Below, piece by piece: positions 35,354-44,446 of a stretch of DNA of 64,000 nt (positions are counted from its first letter, which is position 1; every line of letters starts with the position of its first letter). The position numbers were made by a program, and so were the translations under genes. Origin of the DNA: an uncultured Bacteroidales bacterium (GTDB taxonomy: Bacteria > Bacteroidota > Bacteroidia > Bacteroidales > Bacteroidaceae); NCBI GenBank assembly GCA_902785075.1, contig CACZXN010000006.1, positions 1-64,000 of the forward strand. The letters are read 5' to 3'. The notes below the pieces were generated by a model that worked only from the letters and a program-made list of their open reading frames with translations, ran no database searches and was not told the origin of the DNA.

Positions 35354-35884
35354 TTAGAAGTTGAAGTAGATACCGAAGTTGATAGCGTTGTCAAGGTTGA
35401 AACCAAACTGGTTGTAAGAGTCCTTAACTGTCTTGTAACCAAGGTTACCAAGAGTTGAAACGAGGCAAATGTCGTCAGAAAGAGCAACCTTTACACCTGG
35501 ACGAACACCTACTTTGAAAGTAGTAGTAGCGTCAACACCTTTTGGCTTGTAGCTTCCGAAACCTACATAACCGTCAACGAAGAACTTAGCGATACCAGCC
35601 TCAGCGAAAGTGTAACGAGCATATGGCTCAACAGTGAATTCAGTTACGTTAGCATCCTTAATACCTGCACGGTTGTTGAGCAATGAGAAGTTGATAGCTG
35701 CTGCTACATCCCAATTGTCGTTGATAGTGTAACCGATTTCAGGAGCGATAGTCAACTGAGTCTCAGTTTCTGCATAAGCATCACCGCTAGTTGCGTTGAA
35801 ACCAAGCTTACCACCTGCCCATACCTGAGCGTTAGCTGAAATTGCACATACTGCTACGATAGCAGAAAGAATAATCTTCTTCAT
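35354..35884 (-). CDS. Small outer-membrane beta-barrel protein
   Basis: The 176-residue protein has a signal peptide ending AISANAQ and alternating hydrophobic strands (VWAGGKLGFNATSG, TVEPYARYTF, FFVDGYVGFGSY), and ends in an aromatic FGIYFNF. These are hallmarks of an 8-stranded barrel inserted by BAM. Strong codon bias (many GTA/GTT, ACA and GAA codons) suggests high expression. A promoter at 36010-36017 gives a leader of about 120 bases. Confidence 0.78.
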   Translation of the reverse strand: MKKIILSAIVAVCAISANAQVWAGGKLGFNATSGDAYAETETQLTIAPEIGYTINDNWDVAAAINFSLLNNRAGIKDANVTEFTVEPYARYTFAEAGIAKFFVDGYVGFGSYKPKGVDATTTFKVGVRPGVKVALSDDICLVSTLGNLGYKTVKDSYNQFGFNLDNAINFGIYFNF

Positions 35885-36009
35885 AATTTTTTTTAATAAT
35901 TAAATAATGTTTACGCGTGTGTGCGACTAGCGCACATCTTCACTTTACATTGTTTTAATTTTGCCTACTCTTTTTGAGGTTTTCGGCTTGTCCTTTTTAT
36001 TAACTCGCT

Positions 36010-36017
36010 GCAAAGTT
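36010..36017 (-). promoter_or_regulatory. Barrel-gene promoter, -7 box TAACTTTG
   Basis: The minus strand reads TAACTTTGCAG about 125 bp before the start at 35884. Confidence 0.6.
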
Positions 36018-36355
36018 AAGGTGTTTATTTGAATTGACCAAATAATTTTGTAAAAAAATTCACTTATTTACACATTTTAAGCATATATATGCAATATTTC
36101 TTCCGTTTTTTATACATATTGACGACTCGTTGTTACATTTAAAATTTTTGTGTGCGTGCACAGAGGTTCAAGTGTAAATTTGTCCTACAATTGTAAATTT
36201 ACGTTAGTATTAAACGAAACAAGCATTCGTCTCTGTCCATAGAAGAATGGTAATAATGATTAAACGAAACATGCAAAGCGCATCATTTGAGAGGTAACTA
36301 GCGATAAATAGTTAAAAACTTGATATATTTTACACTCACATGCTATTTTTTTTCG

Positions 36356-36363
36356 TAACTTTG
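36356..36363 (+). promoter_or_regulatory. asnA promoter, -7 box TAACTTTG
   Basis: TAACTTTGCATG lies 23 bp before the ATG at 36387. Confidence 0.7.
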
Positions 36364-36386
36364 CATGCACAAAAACAAAATACACA

Positions 36387-37424
36387 ATGAGTAAGCTCAT
36401 CAAACCTGCAGGTTATAAGCCGCAAATAAACCCGCTGGAAACAGAACAGGGTATTAAGTTGATCAAAGATTTTTTTCAGTCGAACCTATCTACCGCTTTG
36501 CGTTTACGAAGGGTGACAGCGCCTTTGTTCGTGCTTCGCGGTTTAGGGCTCAATGATGATTTAAATGGAGTAGAGCGTCCCGTTTCTTTCCCTATTAAGG
36601 ATATGGGCGATCAAGTGGCAGAAGTTGTTCATTCGCTTGCCAAGTGGAAACGAGTAATGTTGGCGGAATACAAAATTCCTGCTGGTTATGGTTTGTATAC
36701 CGACATGAATGCAGTTCGTGGTGATGAAGAACTCGATAACTTGCATTCGCTCTATGTGGATCAATGGGATTGGGAGCGAACCATCAATAATGAAGATCGT
36801 AACATTGATTTCTTGAAGGGAATCGTGGTACAGATATATGAGGCAATCCGTCGTACAGAGTACTTGGTGTGTGAGCATTTCACACAATTGAAGCCATTCC
36901 TTCCTGAGAAAATACATTTCATCCATTCTGAAGAGTTGTTGAAACTCTATCCAAACCTTACTCCGAAAGAGCGTGAGGATGAGATTTGTCGCACTTATGG
37001 TGCTGTATTCATCATGGGAATTGGTGGCAAACTCAGTAATGGTGAGGAGCATGACCTACGTGCTCCCGATTATGATGATTGGACTACCGTAAATAAGGAT
37101 GGATATAAGGGGTTGAATGGAGACATCATGATATGGTATCCAATTCTCGGCCGCGCAGTCGAACTCAGTTCTATGGGTATCCGTGTTGATATTGAGGCGT
37201 TGAATCGCCAGTTGGAACTCACGGGTAAGCAAGAACGTAAGAACCTGTATTTCCACAAAAAACTATTGGCTGGCGAACTACCTCTCTCAGTTGGAGGAGG
37301 TATAGGTCAGAGTCGTCTCTGCATGATTATGTTGCAGAAAGCGCATATTGGTGAAATCCAAGCGAGTATTTGGCCTGACTCGATGCGCAAAGAATGTGCA
37401 GACTTCGGAATGCCGTTGATTTGA
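36387..37424 (+). CDS. asnA: Aspartate-ammonia ligase (asparagine synthetase A)
   Basis: AsnA makes asparagine from aspartate, ammonia and ATP. The 345 residues show the class II synthetase-like motifs LRLRRVTAPLFV, EYKIPAGYGLYTDMNA, LHSLYVDQWDWE and the closing GGGIGQSRLCM. It has its own promoter. The short gap to nnr is filled by a GATGTAAG-type repeat. Confidence 0.95.
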   Translation: MSKLIKPAGYKPQINPLETEQGIKLIKDFFQSNLSTALRLRRVTAPLFVLRGLGLNDDLNGVERPVSFPIKDMGDQVAEVVHSLAKWKRVMLAEYKIPAGYGLYTDMNAVRGDEELDNLHSLYVDQWDWERTINNEDRNIDFLKGIVVQIYEAIRRTEYLVCEHFTQLKPFLPEKIHFIHSEELLKLYPNLTPKEREDEICRTYGAVFIMGIGGKLSNGEEHDLRAPDYDDWTTVNKDGYKGLNGDIMIWYPILGRAVELSSMGIRVDIEALNRQLELTGKQERKNLYFHKKLLAGELPLSVGGGIGQSRLCMIMLQKAHIGEIQASIWPDSMRKECADFGMPLI

Positions 37425-37500
37425 GAAGGCTGATGTAAGATGTCAGATGGCTGATGTGTGTAGTTTGATGTAAGATGTAAAAGGGAAGAAGTAAGACAGA
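37425..37500 (+). repeat. GATGTAAGAT/GATGGCTGAT repeat
   Basis: Units such as CTGATGTAAGATG and TCAGATGGCTGATG recur in this gap and belong to the same short-repeat style as the other gaps. Confidence 0.5.
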
Positions 37501-37510
37501 AGAATAAAGA

Positions 37511-39031
37511 ATGAAGAAAATACTGTCATCACAGCAGATTCGGCAAGTTGATGCTTATACGATTCAAACAGAACCGATATCTTCGCTCGATCTGATGGAG
37601 CGGGCAGCAACACGTGTGGCAGAGAGAATCTGTGAGCTGTGTGATAAGAATCGACGAATCATCGTTTTTGCCGGACCTGGTAATAATGGAGGTGATGCAA
37701 TGGCTGTAGCCCGGATGCTTGTACAGCAAGGCTATCGAGTGTCTGTCTTTCTATTTAATATCGGAAACAACCTGTCAGCAGACTGTCAGACCAACAAGAA
37801 CCGTCTGAAGTTGTGTCCTTCGATTGACTTCCATGAAATCACCACAGATTTTGTTCCCCCAGCCATTTCGTCTGATGATGTGATTGTTGACGGCCTTTTC
37901 GGAACAGGTCTCTCACGTCCCTTGATGGGAGGTTTTGCTTCTGTGGTGAAATATATCAACTCCTCCGAGGCAACCGTGATCTCTATTGATATCCCTTCAG
38001 GCTTGATGACTGAAGACAATACGGCAAATGTGATGACTCATGTGGTACAAGCTGCTTACACCTTTACTTTCCAGTATAATAAACTAGCTTTTCTTTTTGC
38101 GGAGAACGAACATTATGTTGGAAAGTTGGAAGTGCTTGACATCGGATTGCATGATCTGCTTAGCGATGCCACCACTACACCTTATTATTTATTTGAGGAG
38201 ACAGATGCTGTTGCGATGCTGAAAACCCGTCCACGTTTCTCTCATAAGGGAACCTTCGGACATGCTTGTCTGATTGCAGGAAAGGAGGGAATGGGTGGTG
38301 CAGCCATCATGGCTTCGAAGGCATGTATGCGTAGTGGAGCTGGAAAACTGACGGTTCATACTCCAATTGCCAACCTGATACCATTACAGATTACAGTTCC
38401 CGAAGCTATCCTTCATATCGAACGTCAGTCAAGTTATTTCACCACACCGTTTGAGACTACGTCGTTCAACGCATTAGCTATAGGTCCGGGAATTGGAACA
38501 GAAGAAGCAACGGTACGTGCCTTCTCTCAGCAGTTACACTACCATCAAGGTCCATTGGTGCTCGATGCAGATGCTCTAAATATCCTCGGCAGTCATCCTG
38601 AGTTGATGAATAAGATACCACAAGATGCCATCCTTACCCCTCATAAGAAAGAACTGAGAGGGCTGATAGGTGCTACTTCGAACAGTTACGAGGAACTGCA
38701 GCTCACACGTCAGCTTGCCCAACGCTATCATATCTACGTTATCGTGAAAGGAGCCAATTCCGCAATCGTTACACCAGAAGGAGATGTTATCTTCAATATT
38801 ACAGGCAACCCAGGAATGGCAACTGCTGGAAGTGGTGATGTGTTGTCGGGTATCATCCTTTCGCTGTTAGCACAAGACTATTCTTCACTTCAAGCTTCCC
38901 TCCTTGCTACCTATATACATGGTTTAGCTGGTGATTTGGCAGCTGCTGACCTCACACAGGAAAGTCTTATTGCAACAGATTTGATTGACTATCTCCCGAA
39001 GGCTTTCTGGCAAATCGAACATAGATTCTAA
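37511..39031 (+). CDS. nnr: Bifunctional NAD(P)H-hydrate epimerase/dehydratase
   Basis: This enzyme repairs NADHX and NADPHX. The N-terminal YjeF_N epimerase (about 1-215) has VFAGPGNNGGDAMAVARML. The C-terminal carbohydrate-kinase-like dehydratase (about 230-506) has GPGIG, ILTPHKKEL and NPGMATAGSGDVLSG, the ADP-binding signature. The 506-residue fused length is usual. The HD-hydrolase gene follows after 12 bp, so both are probably one transcript. Confidence 0.94.
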   Translation: MKKILSSQQIRQVDAYTIQTEPISSLDLMERAATRVAERICELCDKNRRIIVFAGPGNNGGDAMAVARMLVQQGYRVSVFLFNIGNNLSADCQTNKNRLKLCPSIDFHEITTDFVPPAISSDDVIVDGLFGTGLSRPLMGGFASVVKYINSSEATVISIDIPSGLMTEDNTANVMTHVVQAAYTFTFQYNKLAFLFAENEHYVGKLEVLDIGLHDLLSDATTTPYYLFEETDAVAMLKTRPRFSHKGTFGHACLIAGKEGMGGAAIMASKACMRSGAGKLTVHTPIANLIPLQITVPEAILHIERQSSYFTTPFETTSFNALAIGPGIGTEEATVRAFSQQLHYHQGPLVLDADALNILGSHPELMNKIPQDAILTPHKKELRGLIGATSNSYEELQLTRQLAQRYHIYVIVKGANSAIVTPEGDVIFNITGNPGMATAGSGDVLSGIILSLLAQDYSSLQASLLATYIHGLAGDLAAADLTQESLIATDLIDYLPKAFWQIEHRF

Positions 39032-39043
39032 ATCCAAATAATA

Positions 39044-39640
39044 ATGAGAACCTCATTGCTTGCTGCCCATCAGGCACACATTGACCTTATTGCAACAAGA
39101 GCTTCCGAACTGCATGCGTCCGTCAATCAGTTCTATGGGAACGACCTTCCCTATGCGTTTCATCTACGTTTGGCTGCTTCATACCTGACCCGTTTCTCAG
39201 ACGAAATCCCGATGGACGAAGACAATATCGAGACCCTCTATGCTGCTATTTATTTCCATGATTCGCTCGAGGATACACGCATCACTTATAACGACCTGAA
39301 GAAACTGTTTCAGCAATTCAATCAGCAGGGATGTTCGATTCATGAGGTCGAAGCAGCCGAGATGGTTTATGCGCTCACGAATGATAAAGGGCGCACCAGA
39401 GCAGAAAGGGCAGGGGAGTCGTACTATCAAGGGATTCGTACCACCCCTTTTGCTTCCATTCTCAAATTCTGTGATCGTATGGCTAATGTGCGTTTCTCAA
39501 CTTTGTTTGTGCCCGAACAACGAATGGTGCAGGTTTATCGTGAAGAAAATCCCCATTTTGTTCAATCGGTCGCAACTGATGCTGTCACACCCGTTCCTCA
39601 GTCGATGATAGACGAACTTTCTCAGCTGTTAAAAAAATAA
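39044..39640 (+). CDS. Single-domain HD hydrolase (SpoT/MESH1-like)
   Basis: The 198 residues form one HD domain with H40, H72-D73 in YFHDSLEDT and D144 in CDRMANVRFS, the four metal-binding positions. The EDT after HD and the later NDKGRTRAERA segment are similar to the ppGpp hydrolase half of RelA/SpoT and to MESH1, so a (p)ppGpp or related nucleotide hydrolase is likely. It lacks synthetase, TGS and ACT domains. It follows nnr by 12 bp. Confidence 0.72.
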   Translation: MRTSLLAAHQAHIDLIATRASELHASVNQFYGNDLPYAFHLRLAASYLTRFSDEIPMDEDNIETLYAAIYFHDSLEDTRITYNDLKKLFQQFNQQGCSIHEVEAAEMVYALTNDKGRTRAERAGESYYQGIRTTPFASILKFCDRMANVRFSTLFVPEQRMVQVYREENPHFVQSVATDAVTPVPQSMIDELSQLLKK

Positions 39641-39706
39641 TTCACTACTCTTCTTCGATGAGGCATCTTCTCCAGAAATAGGGGCAATAGCTTAGATTAA
39701 AAATTT

Positions 39707-39816
39707 GCAGCCCCTAGGGGTAACAAAATTTTCCCTTAAGGGGAATTTCTGTTGCAAGGCTTGCAACATAGAATCCCCCTAGGGGGAATAAGAAATTTCT
39801 TTAGGGGCAGCAAAAA
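39707..39816 (+). repeat. Palindrome-chain intergenic repeat, copy 3 (full form)
   Basis: It is a chain of palindromes: CCCCTAGGGG, AAAATTTT, TTCCCTTAAGGGGAA, GTTGCAAG-G-CTTGCAAC (39752-39768) and CCCCCTAGGGGG (39776-39787). Its ends are GCAGCCCCTAG and TTAGGGGCAGC, which are nearly inverted copies of each other. It lies between the HD gene and the YbjQ-type gene. Copies 1 and 2 are shortened versions. Confidence 0.78.
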
Positions 39817-39921
39817 GAATCAAATAATTTTTAAGATTTTCTGTAGTTTTTCTGTTGTTTCTTCGTCTAATCAACAAAAACGATAGAAAATCAGTATAAA
39901 TACTTAAAATACCAGACGATT

Positions 39922-40245
39922 ATGATTACATCAACAACTCCAACCATCGAGGGACACCCAATCAAGAAGTATTATGGTGTCGTAACAAGTGAGACAATTA
40001 TCGCAGCAAACGTCTTGAAAGATTTTGTAGCAGGTTTTCACGATTTCTTTGGTGGTCGTTCACGCGGCTACGAGAACACTTTAGCAGAAGCAAAGATGAC
40101 TGCCTTGAGTGAATTGAAAGAACGTGCTCAGCAGTTGGGCGCTAATGCTGTGGTCGGTATTGATTTCGATTACGAGACCATTGGTCAGAGTGCCAGCATG
40201 CTCTTAGTGGCATGTAGCGGAACAGCAGTTACGATAGACGAATAA
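39922..40245 (+). CDS. YbjQ/UPF0145 family protein
   Basis: The 107-residue protein is the YbjQ-type pentameric domain, with TSTTPTIEGHPIKKYYGVVTS at the front, RGYENTLAEAKMTALSELKE and GANAVVGIDFDYE. Annotation databases often call it heavy-metal-binding, but the function is not established. It stands alone between the palindrome repeat and a strong terminator. Confidence 0.85.
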   Translation: MITSTTPTIEGHPIKKYYGVVTSETIIAANVLKDFVAGFHDFFGGRSRGYENTLAEAKMTALSELKERAQQLGANAVVGIDFDYETIGQSASMLLVACSGTAVTIDE

Positions 40246-40274
40246 TCGTATAAATAGGTTAATACTTTGTGTTT

Positions 40275-40297
40275 GCCACCCTTTTGGGTGGCTTTTT
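40275..40297 (+). terminator. Terminator of the YbjQ-type gene
   Basis: GCCACCC pairs with GGGTGGC around TTTT, followed by five T. Confidence 0.85.
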
Positions 40298-40351
40298 GGC
40301 TTCAATCAGTTTTTTTTCGACATGAAAAGATGGTGATTCATTTTTTTTCCT

Positions 40352-40359
40352 TATCTTTG
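40352..40359 (+). promoter_or_regulatory. nadC promoter, -7 box TATCTTTG
   Basis: TATCTTTGCAATC lies 27 bp before the ATG at 40387. Confidence 0.7.
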
Positions 40360-40386
40360 CAATCGTAATTTCAATTTAGAAATACT

Positions 40387-41256
40387 ATGTTATCAGTAGA
40401 AGAACTCAACGACCGCCTGATAGATCTCGCTTTTGCAGAGGATATCGGAGATGGTGACCACACAACATTGTGTTGCATTCCAGCTGATGCTGTAAGCGAA
40501 TCCAAACTCTTGATCAAGGAGGAGGGTATCTTTGCAGGTGAACAGATTGCCAAGCAAGTATTCCATCGTTTCGACCCAACATTGCAAGTAGAGGTGTATA
40601 TCCACGATGGTGCCCATGTGAAACCAGGAGATATTGTGATGAGTGTGAAGGGTAAGATTCAAAGTCTTTTGCAGACCGAACGTCTAATGCTGAACATCCT
40701 GCAACGCATGAGTGGCATCGCTACGATGACCAACCGCTATGTGAAACGTCTGGAAGGAACGAAAACGCGTGTGCTCGACACCCGTAAGACAACTCCAGGT
40801 ATGCGTATGCTTGAGAAAGAGGCTGTGAAAATCGGAGGAGGTGTCAATCACCGCATAGGTCTGTTCGATATGATTCTGCTGAAGGACAACCATATTGACT
40901 TTGCAGGAGGCATTGAGAATGCTATCACACGTTGTCATCAGTATCTTGAGGCAAAAGGCAAAGATTTGAAGATAGAAATCGAAGTACGCGGATTTGACGA
41001 GTTGAACGAAGTGCTGCGTGTAGGTGGGGTTGACCGTATCATGTTAGACAACTTCACACCTGAAGATACCCGTCGCGCTGTAGCTTTGATTGATGGGAAA
41101 TACGAGACAGAATCATCAGGAGGAATCACCTTCGACACCATTCGCGACTATGCTGAGTGTGGAGTCGATTTCGTTTCCGTAGGCGCTTTGACCCACAGCG
41201 TGAAAGGTCTCGATATGAGTTTCAAGGCAGTAGATTCAAGTAAATTGAATATTTAA
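40387..41256 (+). CDS. nadC: Quinolinate phosphoribosyltransferase
   Basis: NadC converts quinolinate and PRPP to nicotinate mononucleotide, the step after NadA. The 289 residues have the NadC motifs EDIGDGDHTT, RMSGIATMT, LDTRKTTPGMRMLEKEAV, GGGVNHRIGLFDMILLKDNH and the late ESSGGITFDTIRDYAECGVDFVSVG strand. It has its own promoter. The Met-rich protein gene follows 46 bp later. Confidence 0.95.
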   Translation: MLSVEELNDRLIDLAFAEDIGDGDHTTLCCIPADAVSESKLLIKEEGIFAGEQIAKQVFHRFDPTLQVEVYIHDGAHVKPGDIVMSVKGKIQSLLQTERLMLNILQRMSGIATMTNRYVKRLEGTKTRVLDTRKTTPGMRMLEKEAVKIGGGVNHRIGLFDMILLKDNHIDFAGGIENAITRCHQYLEAKGKDLKIEIEVRGFDELNEVLRVGGVDRIMLDNFTPEDTRRAVALIDGKYETESSGGITFDTIRDYAECGVDFVSVGALTHSVKGLDMSFKAVDSSKLNI

Positions 41257-41302
41257 TCAACCTAATTATCAACCTTTTTTTAACTTTAAAATTAAAACAA
41301 TT

Positions 41303-41938
41303 ATGAAAGTTATGAAATCAATCTTGACAGTGCTCATCGCATTGTTCGCAGTGACAGCTAACGCACAGACTGGTAGTGCATTAGTAACAAAGTACAAAGG
41401 TCAGGGAATGAAGACCGAAGACATGATGGCAGACGTGAAGCGTATGGTCGATATGTTTGGTCAAATGCCAGCACAGGGTGGAGGCGGAATGCCTGGTATG
41501 CCTGATATGGGCGAGATGGTAAAGTCGCTCAAGAGCATCAAGACTTATACAACTCTCACTCCAAGTGCTGATAAGGTAGCAGCTATCAAGGCTGATATCG
41601 AAGCAATGAAGGATTATAAGAGCCTTATCGAATTTGTTCAGACCGATGGTGGTGGCGGTATGGGAGGTTTTGCTATGCCAGAACCAAAAGTCGGAGCTGA
41701 TGGCATTCGTCGTCTGCAACTTCCAAACATGTTCCAGCAGCAGGGCGGCTCAATGCAGGCTTATGCAAAGGTAACAGACAATAAATTCAACGAAGTAATC
41801 TTCTTCTCAACTGGTCAGCAGAACGCTTTGTCAGTTGTTGAGGCTACTGACCTCACCGTCGATAATCTCATGATGATCATGATGATTCCGATGATGCGTA
41901 ATATGGGACAAGGTGGCGGATTCGGAGGAGGATTCTAA
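41303..41938 (+). CDS. Exported Met/Gly-rich protein (DUF4252-like)
   Basis: The 211-residue protein has a signal peptide (cleavage near VTANAQ) and a low-complexity GGGGMPGMPDMGEM stretch. It then has SIKTYTTLTPS, a second Gly-rich loop, AYAKVTDNKFNEVIFFSTGQ, and a Met-rich tail MMIMMIPMMRNMGQGGG. Parts resemble the DUF4252 family of Bacteroidetes exported proteins, but the match is not strong. The Met clusters could bind copper, which is only a guess. ATG 41312 is an alternative start. Confidence 0.55.
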   Translation: MKVMKSILTVLIALFAVTANAQTGSALVTKYKGQGMKTEDMMADVKRMVDMFGQMPAQGGGGMPGMPDMGEMVKSLKSIKTYTTLTPSADKVAAIKADIEAMKDYKSLIEFVQTDGGGGMGGFAMPEPKVGADGIRRLQLPNMFQQQGGSMQAYAKVTDNKFNEVIFFSTGQQNALSVVEATDLTVDNLMMIMMIPMMRNMGQGGGFGGGF

Positions 41939-41968
41939 TCTTGTAGAATGTAAAACATAAAGTATTCA

Positions 41969-43624
41969 ATGAAAAGAAACATTATCCTTACAGCATTGGC
42001 AATTGTAGGCATGCAGTTGCCAATGCTACATTCTGTAGCTTGTACAAACCTTATCGTAGCCAAGAAGGCATCAGTTGATGGGAGCGTCATCGTAAGCTAC
42101 AATGCCGACTCCTACGGCATGTATGGAACCATGTTCCGTCATGTAGGAGGAACTCACCAGCCAGGTGAGATGCGTAAGATTTATGAGTGGGACACCAACA
42201 AGTATTTGGGTGAAATTCCTCAAGCTGCCCGTACCTACAATGTGGTGGGACAGATGAACGAAAACCAAGTAAGTATTTGCGAGACAACCTTCGGTGGACG
42301 TGAGGAAGTGGTCGATCCAAAAGGTATTATCGACTACGGAAGCCTCATTTATATCGGATTGGAGCGTTCGCGAACAGCCCGTGAAGCCATCCAGATCATG
42401 ACAGACCTCGTAGCTAAGTATGGCTATTGCAGTGAGGGCGAAACCTTCACGATTGCCGACAAGAACGAAGTGTGGGTGATGGAAATGGTGGGAATGGGAC
42501 CAGGTTCACAAAATGCAGCATGGGTAGCTGTACGGATTCCTGATGACTGCATCTGTGCGCATGCCAATCAAAGCCGTATCACTCGTTATTTCCAGTTGTT
42601 CCCCAAGCAGGATGTGCTTTATAACAAGGATAATGTGAAGTTTGCTCGTGAGAAGGGTTACTTCAGCGGTAAGGATGCTGATTTCAGTTTCCGTGATGCG
42701 TTCAATCCTCTCGATTTCAGTGGTATACGCTATTGTGATGCACGTGCTTGGAGTTTCTTCCGCCATCATGTAGATGGTATGGATAAGTATCTGCCTTACA
42801 TCAACGGAGAGGATTTGAAGGGTGAGATGCCTTTATATCTCAAACCCAATCATCTGCTGACAGTTCAGGATATAAAGAACGGAATGCGCGACCACTATGA
42901 GGGAACGGCGCTTGACATCACAAAGGATCTCGGAGCAGGAGCTTACACGATGCCATATCGTCCAAGTCCACTGAGTTTCAAGATCGACGAGAAGGAATAC
43001 TTCAACGAACGTCCGACCAGCACTCAGCAGACAGGTTTTACCTTTGTCGGTCAGATGCGTAGTTGGATGCCCGATGCAGTCGGTGGTATTGTGTGGTGGG
43101 GAAATGATGATGCTAATATGGTAGCCTACACACCTGTATATTGTGGTGTGAGCGACATTCCTCATTGCTATGAACGTGTGGCAGGTGTTCAGGACGAACT
43201 GACCTTCTCTTGGGAGTCTGCTTTCTGGATGCAGAACACTGTAAGCAATATGGTCTATCCTTATTATAGCAAGATGTATCCAGATTTGCGTAAGGTGATT
43301 GATGAACTCGAAACTACCTTCAGTCAGGAAGTGGCAGCTTTCGACAAGGATGCTACAAAACAATTCGAAAGCCAACCAGCAACTATCGGACGCTATCTTG
43401 CCAATTACAGCAATAAGGCAGCAGATCTGATGATGCAGCGTTGGGACCGCCTCTATAAGTACCTCATCGTGAAGCACAACGATATGGTGGTGAAGCGTGA
43501 GAAAGACGGACAGTTCGAACGTACGCCTGAAGGATATGCAGCTCCGACTATTCGTCCAGGCTATCCTACTGAGTTCAATAAGCGTGTGGTGAAAGAGACA
43601 GGTACACGCTATCAGATGAAATAA
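41969..43624 (+). CDS. Exported C69-family dipeptidase
   Basis: The 551-residue Ntn hydrolase has a signal peptide ending at A24, and the next residue is C25 (ACTNLIV). After cleavage C25 becomes the N-terminal nucleophile, as in the PepD/C69 dipeptidases. Further motifs are DGSVIVSYNADSYG, MNENQVSICETTFGGRE and FTIADKNEVWVMEM. It would act in the periplasm on small peptides. It is 30 bp after the Met-rich protein gene and ends 6 bp from the convergent trmN6. Confidence 0.87.
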   Translation: MKRNIILTALAIVGMQLPMLHSVACTNLIVAKKASVDGSVIVSYNADSYGMYGTMFRHVGGTHQPGEMRKIYEWDTNKYLGEIPQAARTYNVVGQMNENQVSICETTFGGREEVVDPKGIIDYGSLIYIGLERSRTAREAIQIMTDLVAKYGYCSEGETFTIADKNEVWVMEMVGMGPGSQNAAWVAVRIPDDCICAHANQSRITRYFQLFPKQDVLYNKDNVKFAREKGYFSGKDADFSFRDAFNPLDFSGIRYCDARAWSFFRHHVDGMDKYLPYINGEDLKGEMPLYLKPNHLLTVQDIKNGMRDHYEGTALDITKDLGAGAYTMPYRPSPLSFKIDEKEYFNERPTSTQQTGFTFVGQMRSWMPDAVGGIVWWGNDDANMVAYTPVYCGVSDIPHCYERVAGVQDELTFSWESAFWMQNTVSNMVYPYYSKMYPDLRKVIDELETTFSQEVAAFDKDATKQFESQPATIGRYLANYSNKAADLMMQRWDRLYKYLIVKHNDMVVKREKDGQFERTPEGYAAPTIRPGYPTEFNKRVVKETGTRYQMK

Positions 43625-43630
43625 AATCGA

Positions 43631-44344
43631 TTACAAGTAGAAATCTTGTGTCAGTCTTATGTACTCCTCAGAATATGTGTTCTGGGGAGTACGTATTATT
43701 AATAAGGTGTGTTCAGTTTCGCGAGGTTCACGACAGAATGCCATCATCGACCGCTTGAATGGACGAGTCGTACTTCCTTTTACGTCACAACGCCTAACGA
43801 GATACAACCCATGCGTGGCAGCCACACCAATGAATCGCTCCGCTGCAGCATAAGGGACAATCACATCAAATTCGCCCTCTTTATCCAGAAGTCTGTCCAC
43901 CCCGGCAGCGAGCGCATCGAACGTCAGAGCAGTCGTATGTTTTGCGTTGTGCATCTGCTCCGTCTTGCTATGCGTGTCTTCCTCATAGAATGGAGGGTTG
44001 GAAACGATACGCTGATAGCCACCTGCTTCAAAAGCCTCCAAACCGATATGTACGATTTCCATGCTGTTGCGAAAAGGCGATTGCGCTACATTCTCGCGAG
44101 CCTGTTCAACTGAAGGCAGGTCGATATCGATGCCAGTAATACTTGCGTTCGGAAATCGTTGAGCCAGCATCAAGGCTATCAATCCGCTACCCGTCCCGAT
44201 GTCGAGAATGGGTCCTTGAGCGGAGTGGGGGAGGTCGCATGCAAAAGCCCAACAGCCCAGCAACACACCGTCCGTTCCTACCTTCATGCTACATCGATCA
44301 TGATGAACACAAAACTGTTTGAATTGAAAACAATCCGAACTCAT
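43631..44344 (-). CDS. trmN6: tRNA1(Val) adenine-37 N6-methyltransferase
   Basis: The 237-residue Rossmann methyltransferase has the front FKQFCVHHDRCSMKVGTDGVLLG, SAM motif LDIGTGSGLIALMLAQR, the GIDID acidic loop and the catalytic SNPPFY, as in YfiC/TrmN6. The -7 box ends 8 bp before the ATG, so the mRNA is nearly leaderless. Its last codons form a hairpin, GTACTCCTCAGAA (43661-43673) with TTCTGGGGAGTAC (43680-43692), which may help end transcription. Confidence 0.87.
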   Translation of the reverse strand: MSSDCFQFKQFCVHHDRCSMKVGTDGVLLGCWAFACDLPHSAQGPILDIGTGSGLIALMLAQRFPNASITGIDIDLPSVEQARENVAQSPFRNSMEIVHIGLEAFEAGGYQRIVSNPPFYEEDTHSKTEQMHNAKHTTALTFDALAAGVDRLLDKEGEFDVIVPYAAAERFIGVAATHGLYLVRRCDVKGSTTRPFKRSMMAFCREPRETEHTLLIIRTPQNTYSEEYIRLTQDFYL

Positions 44345-44351
44345 CGTGATG

Positions 44352-44359
44352 CAAAGTTA
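44352..44359 (-). promoter_or_regulatory. trmN6 promoter, -7 box TAACTTTG
   Basis: The minus strand reads TAACTTTGCATCACG directly before the ATG at 44344. Confidence 0.65.
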
Positions 44360-44412
44360 ATAAATAATTTTAAAATATCAATAATCAAATAACAATTATC
44401 AATTATATTTAC

Positions 44413-44420
44413 TATCTTTG
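44413..44420 (+). promoter_or_regulatory. uxaB promoter, -7 box TATCTTTG
   Basis: TATCTTTGCAG lies 26 bp before the ATG at 44447. Confidence 0.7.
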
Positions 44421-44446
44421 CAGACAATTATCAAAATGAACGATAT

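Larger units (their letters stand above)
35885..36386. other. AT-rich divergent control region between barrel gene and asnA
   Basis: It contains the promoter of the barrel gene at 36010-36017 (minus) and that of asnA at 36356-36363 (plus). In the barrel leader, GTGCG pairs with CGCAC (about 35918-35933), a small hairpin. The text TTAAACGAAACA(A/T)GCA occurs at about 36211 and 36260, a direct repeat of unknown role. No gene is seen. Confidence 0.55.
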
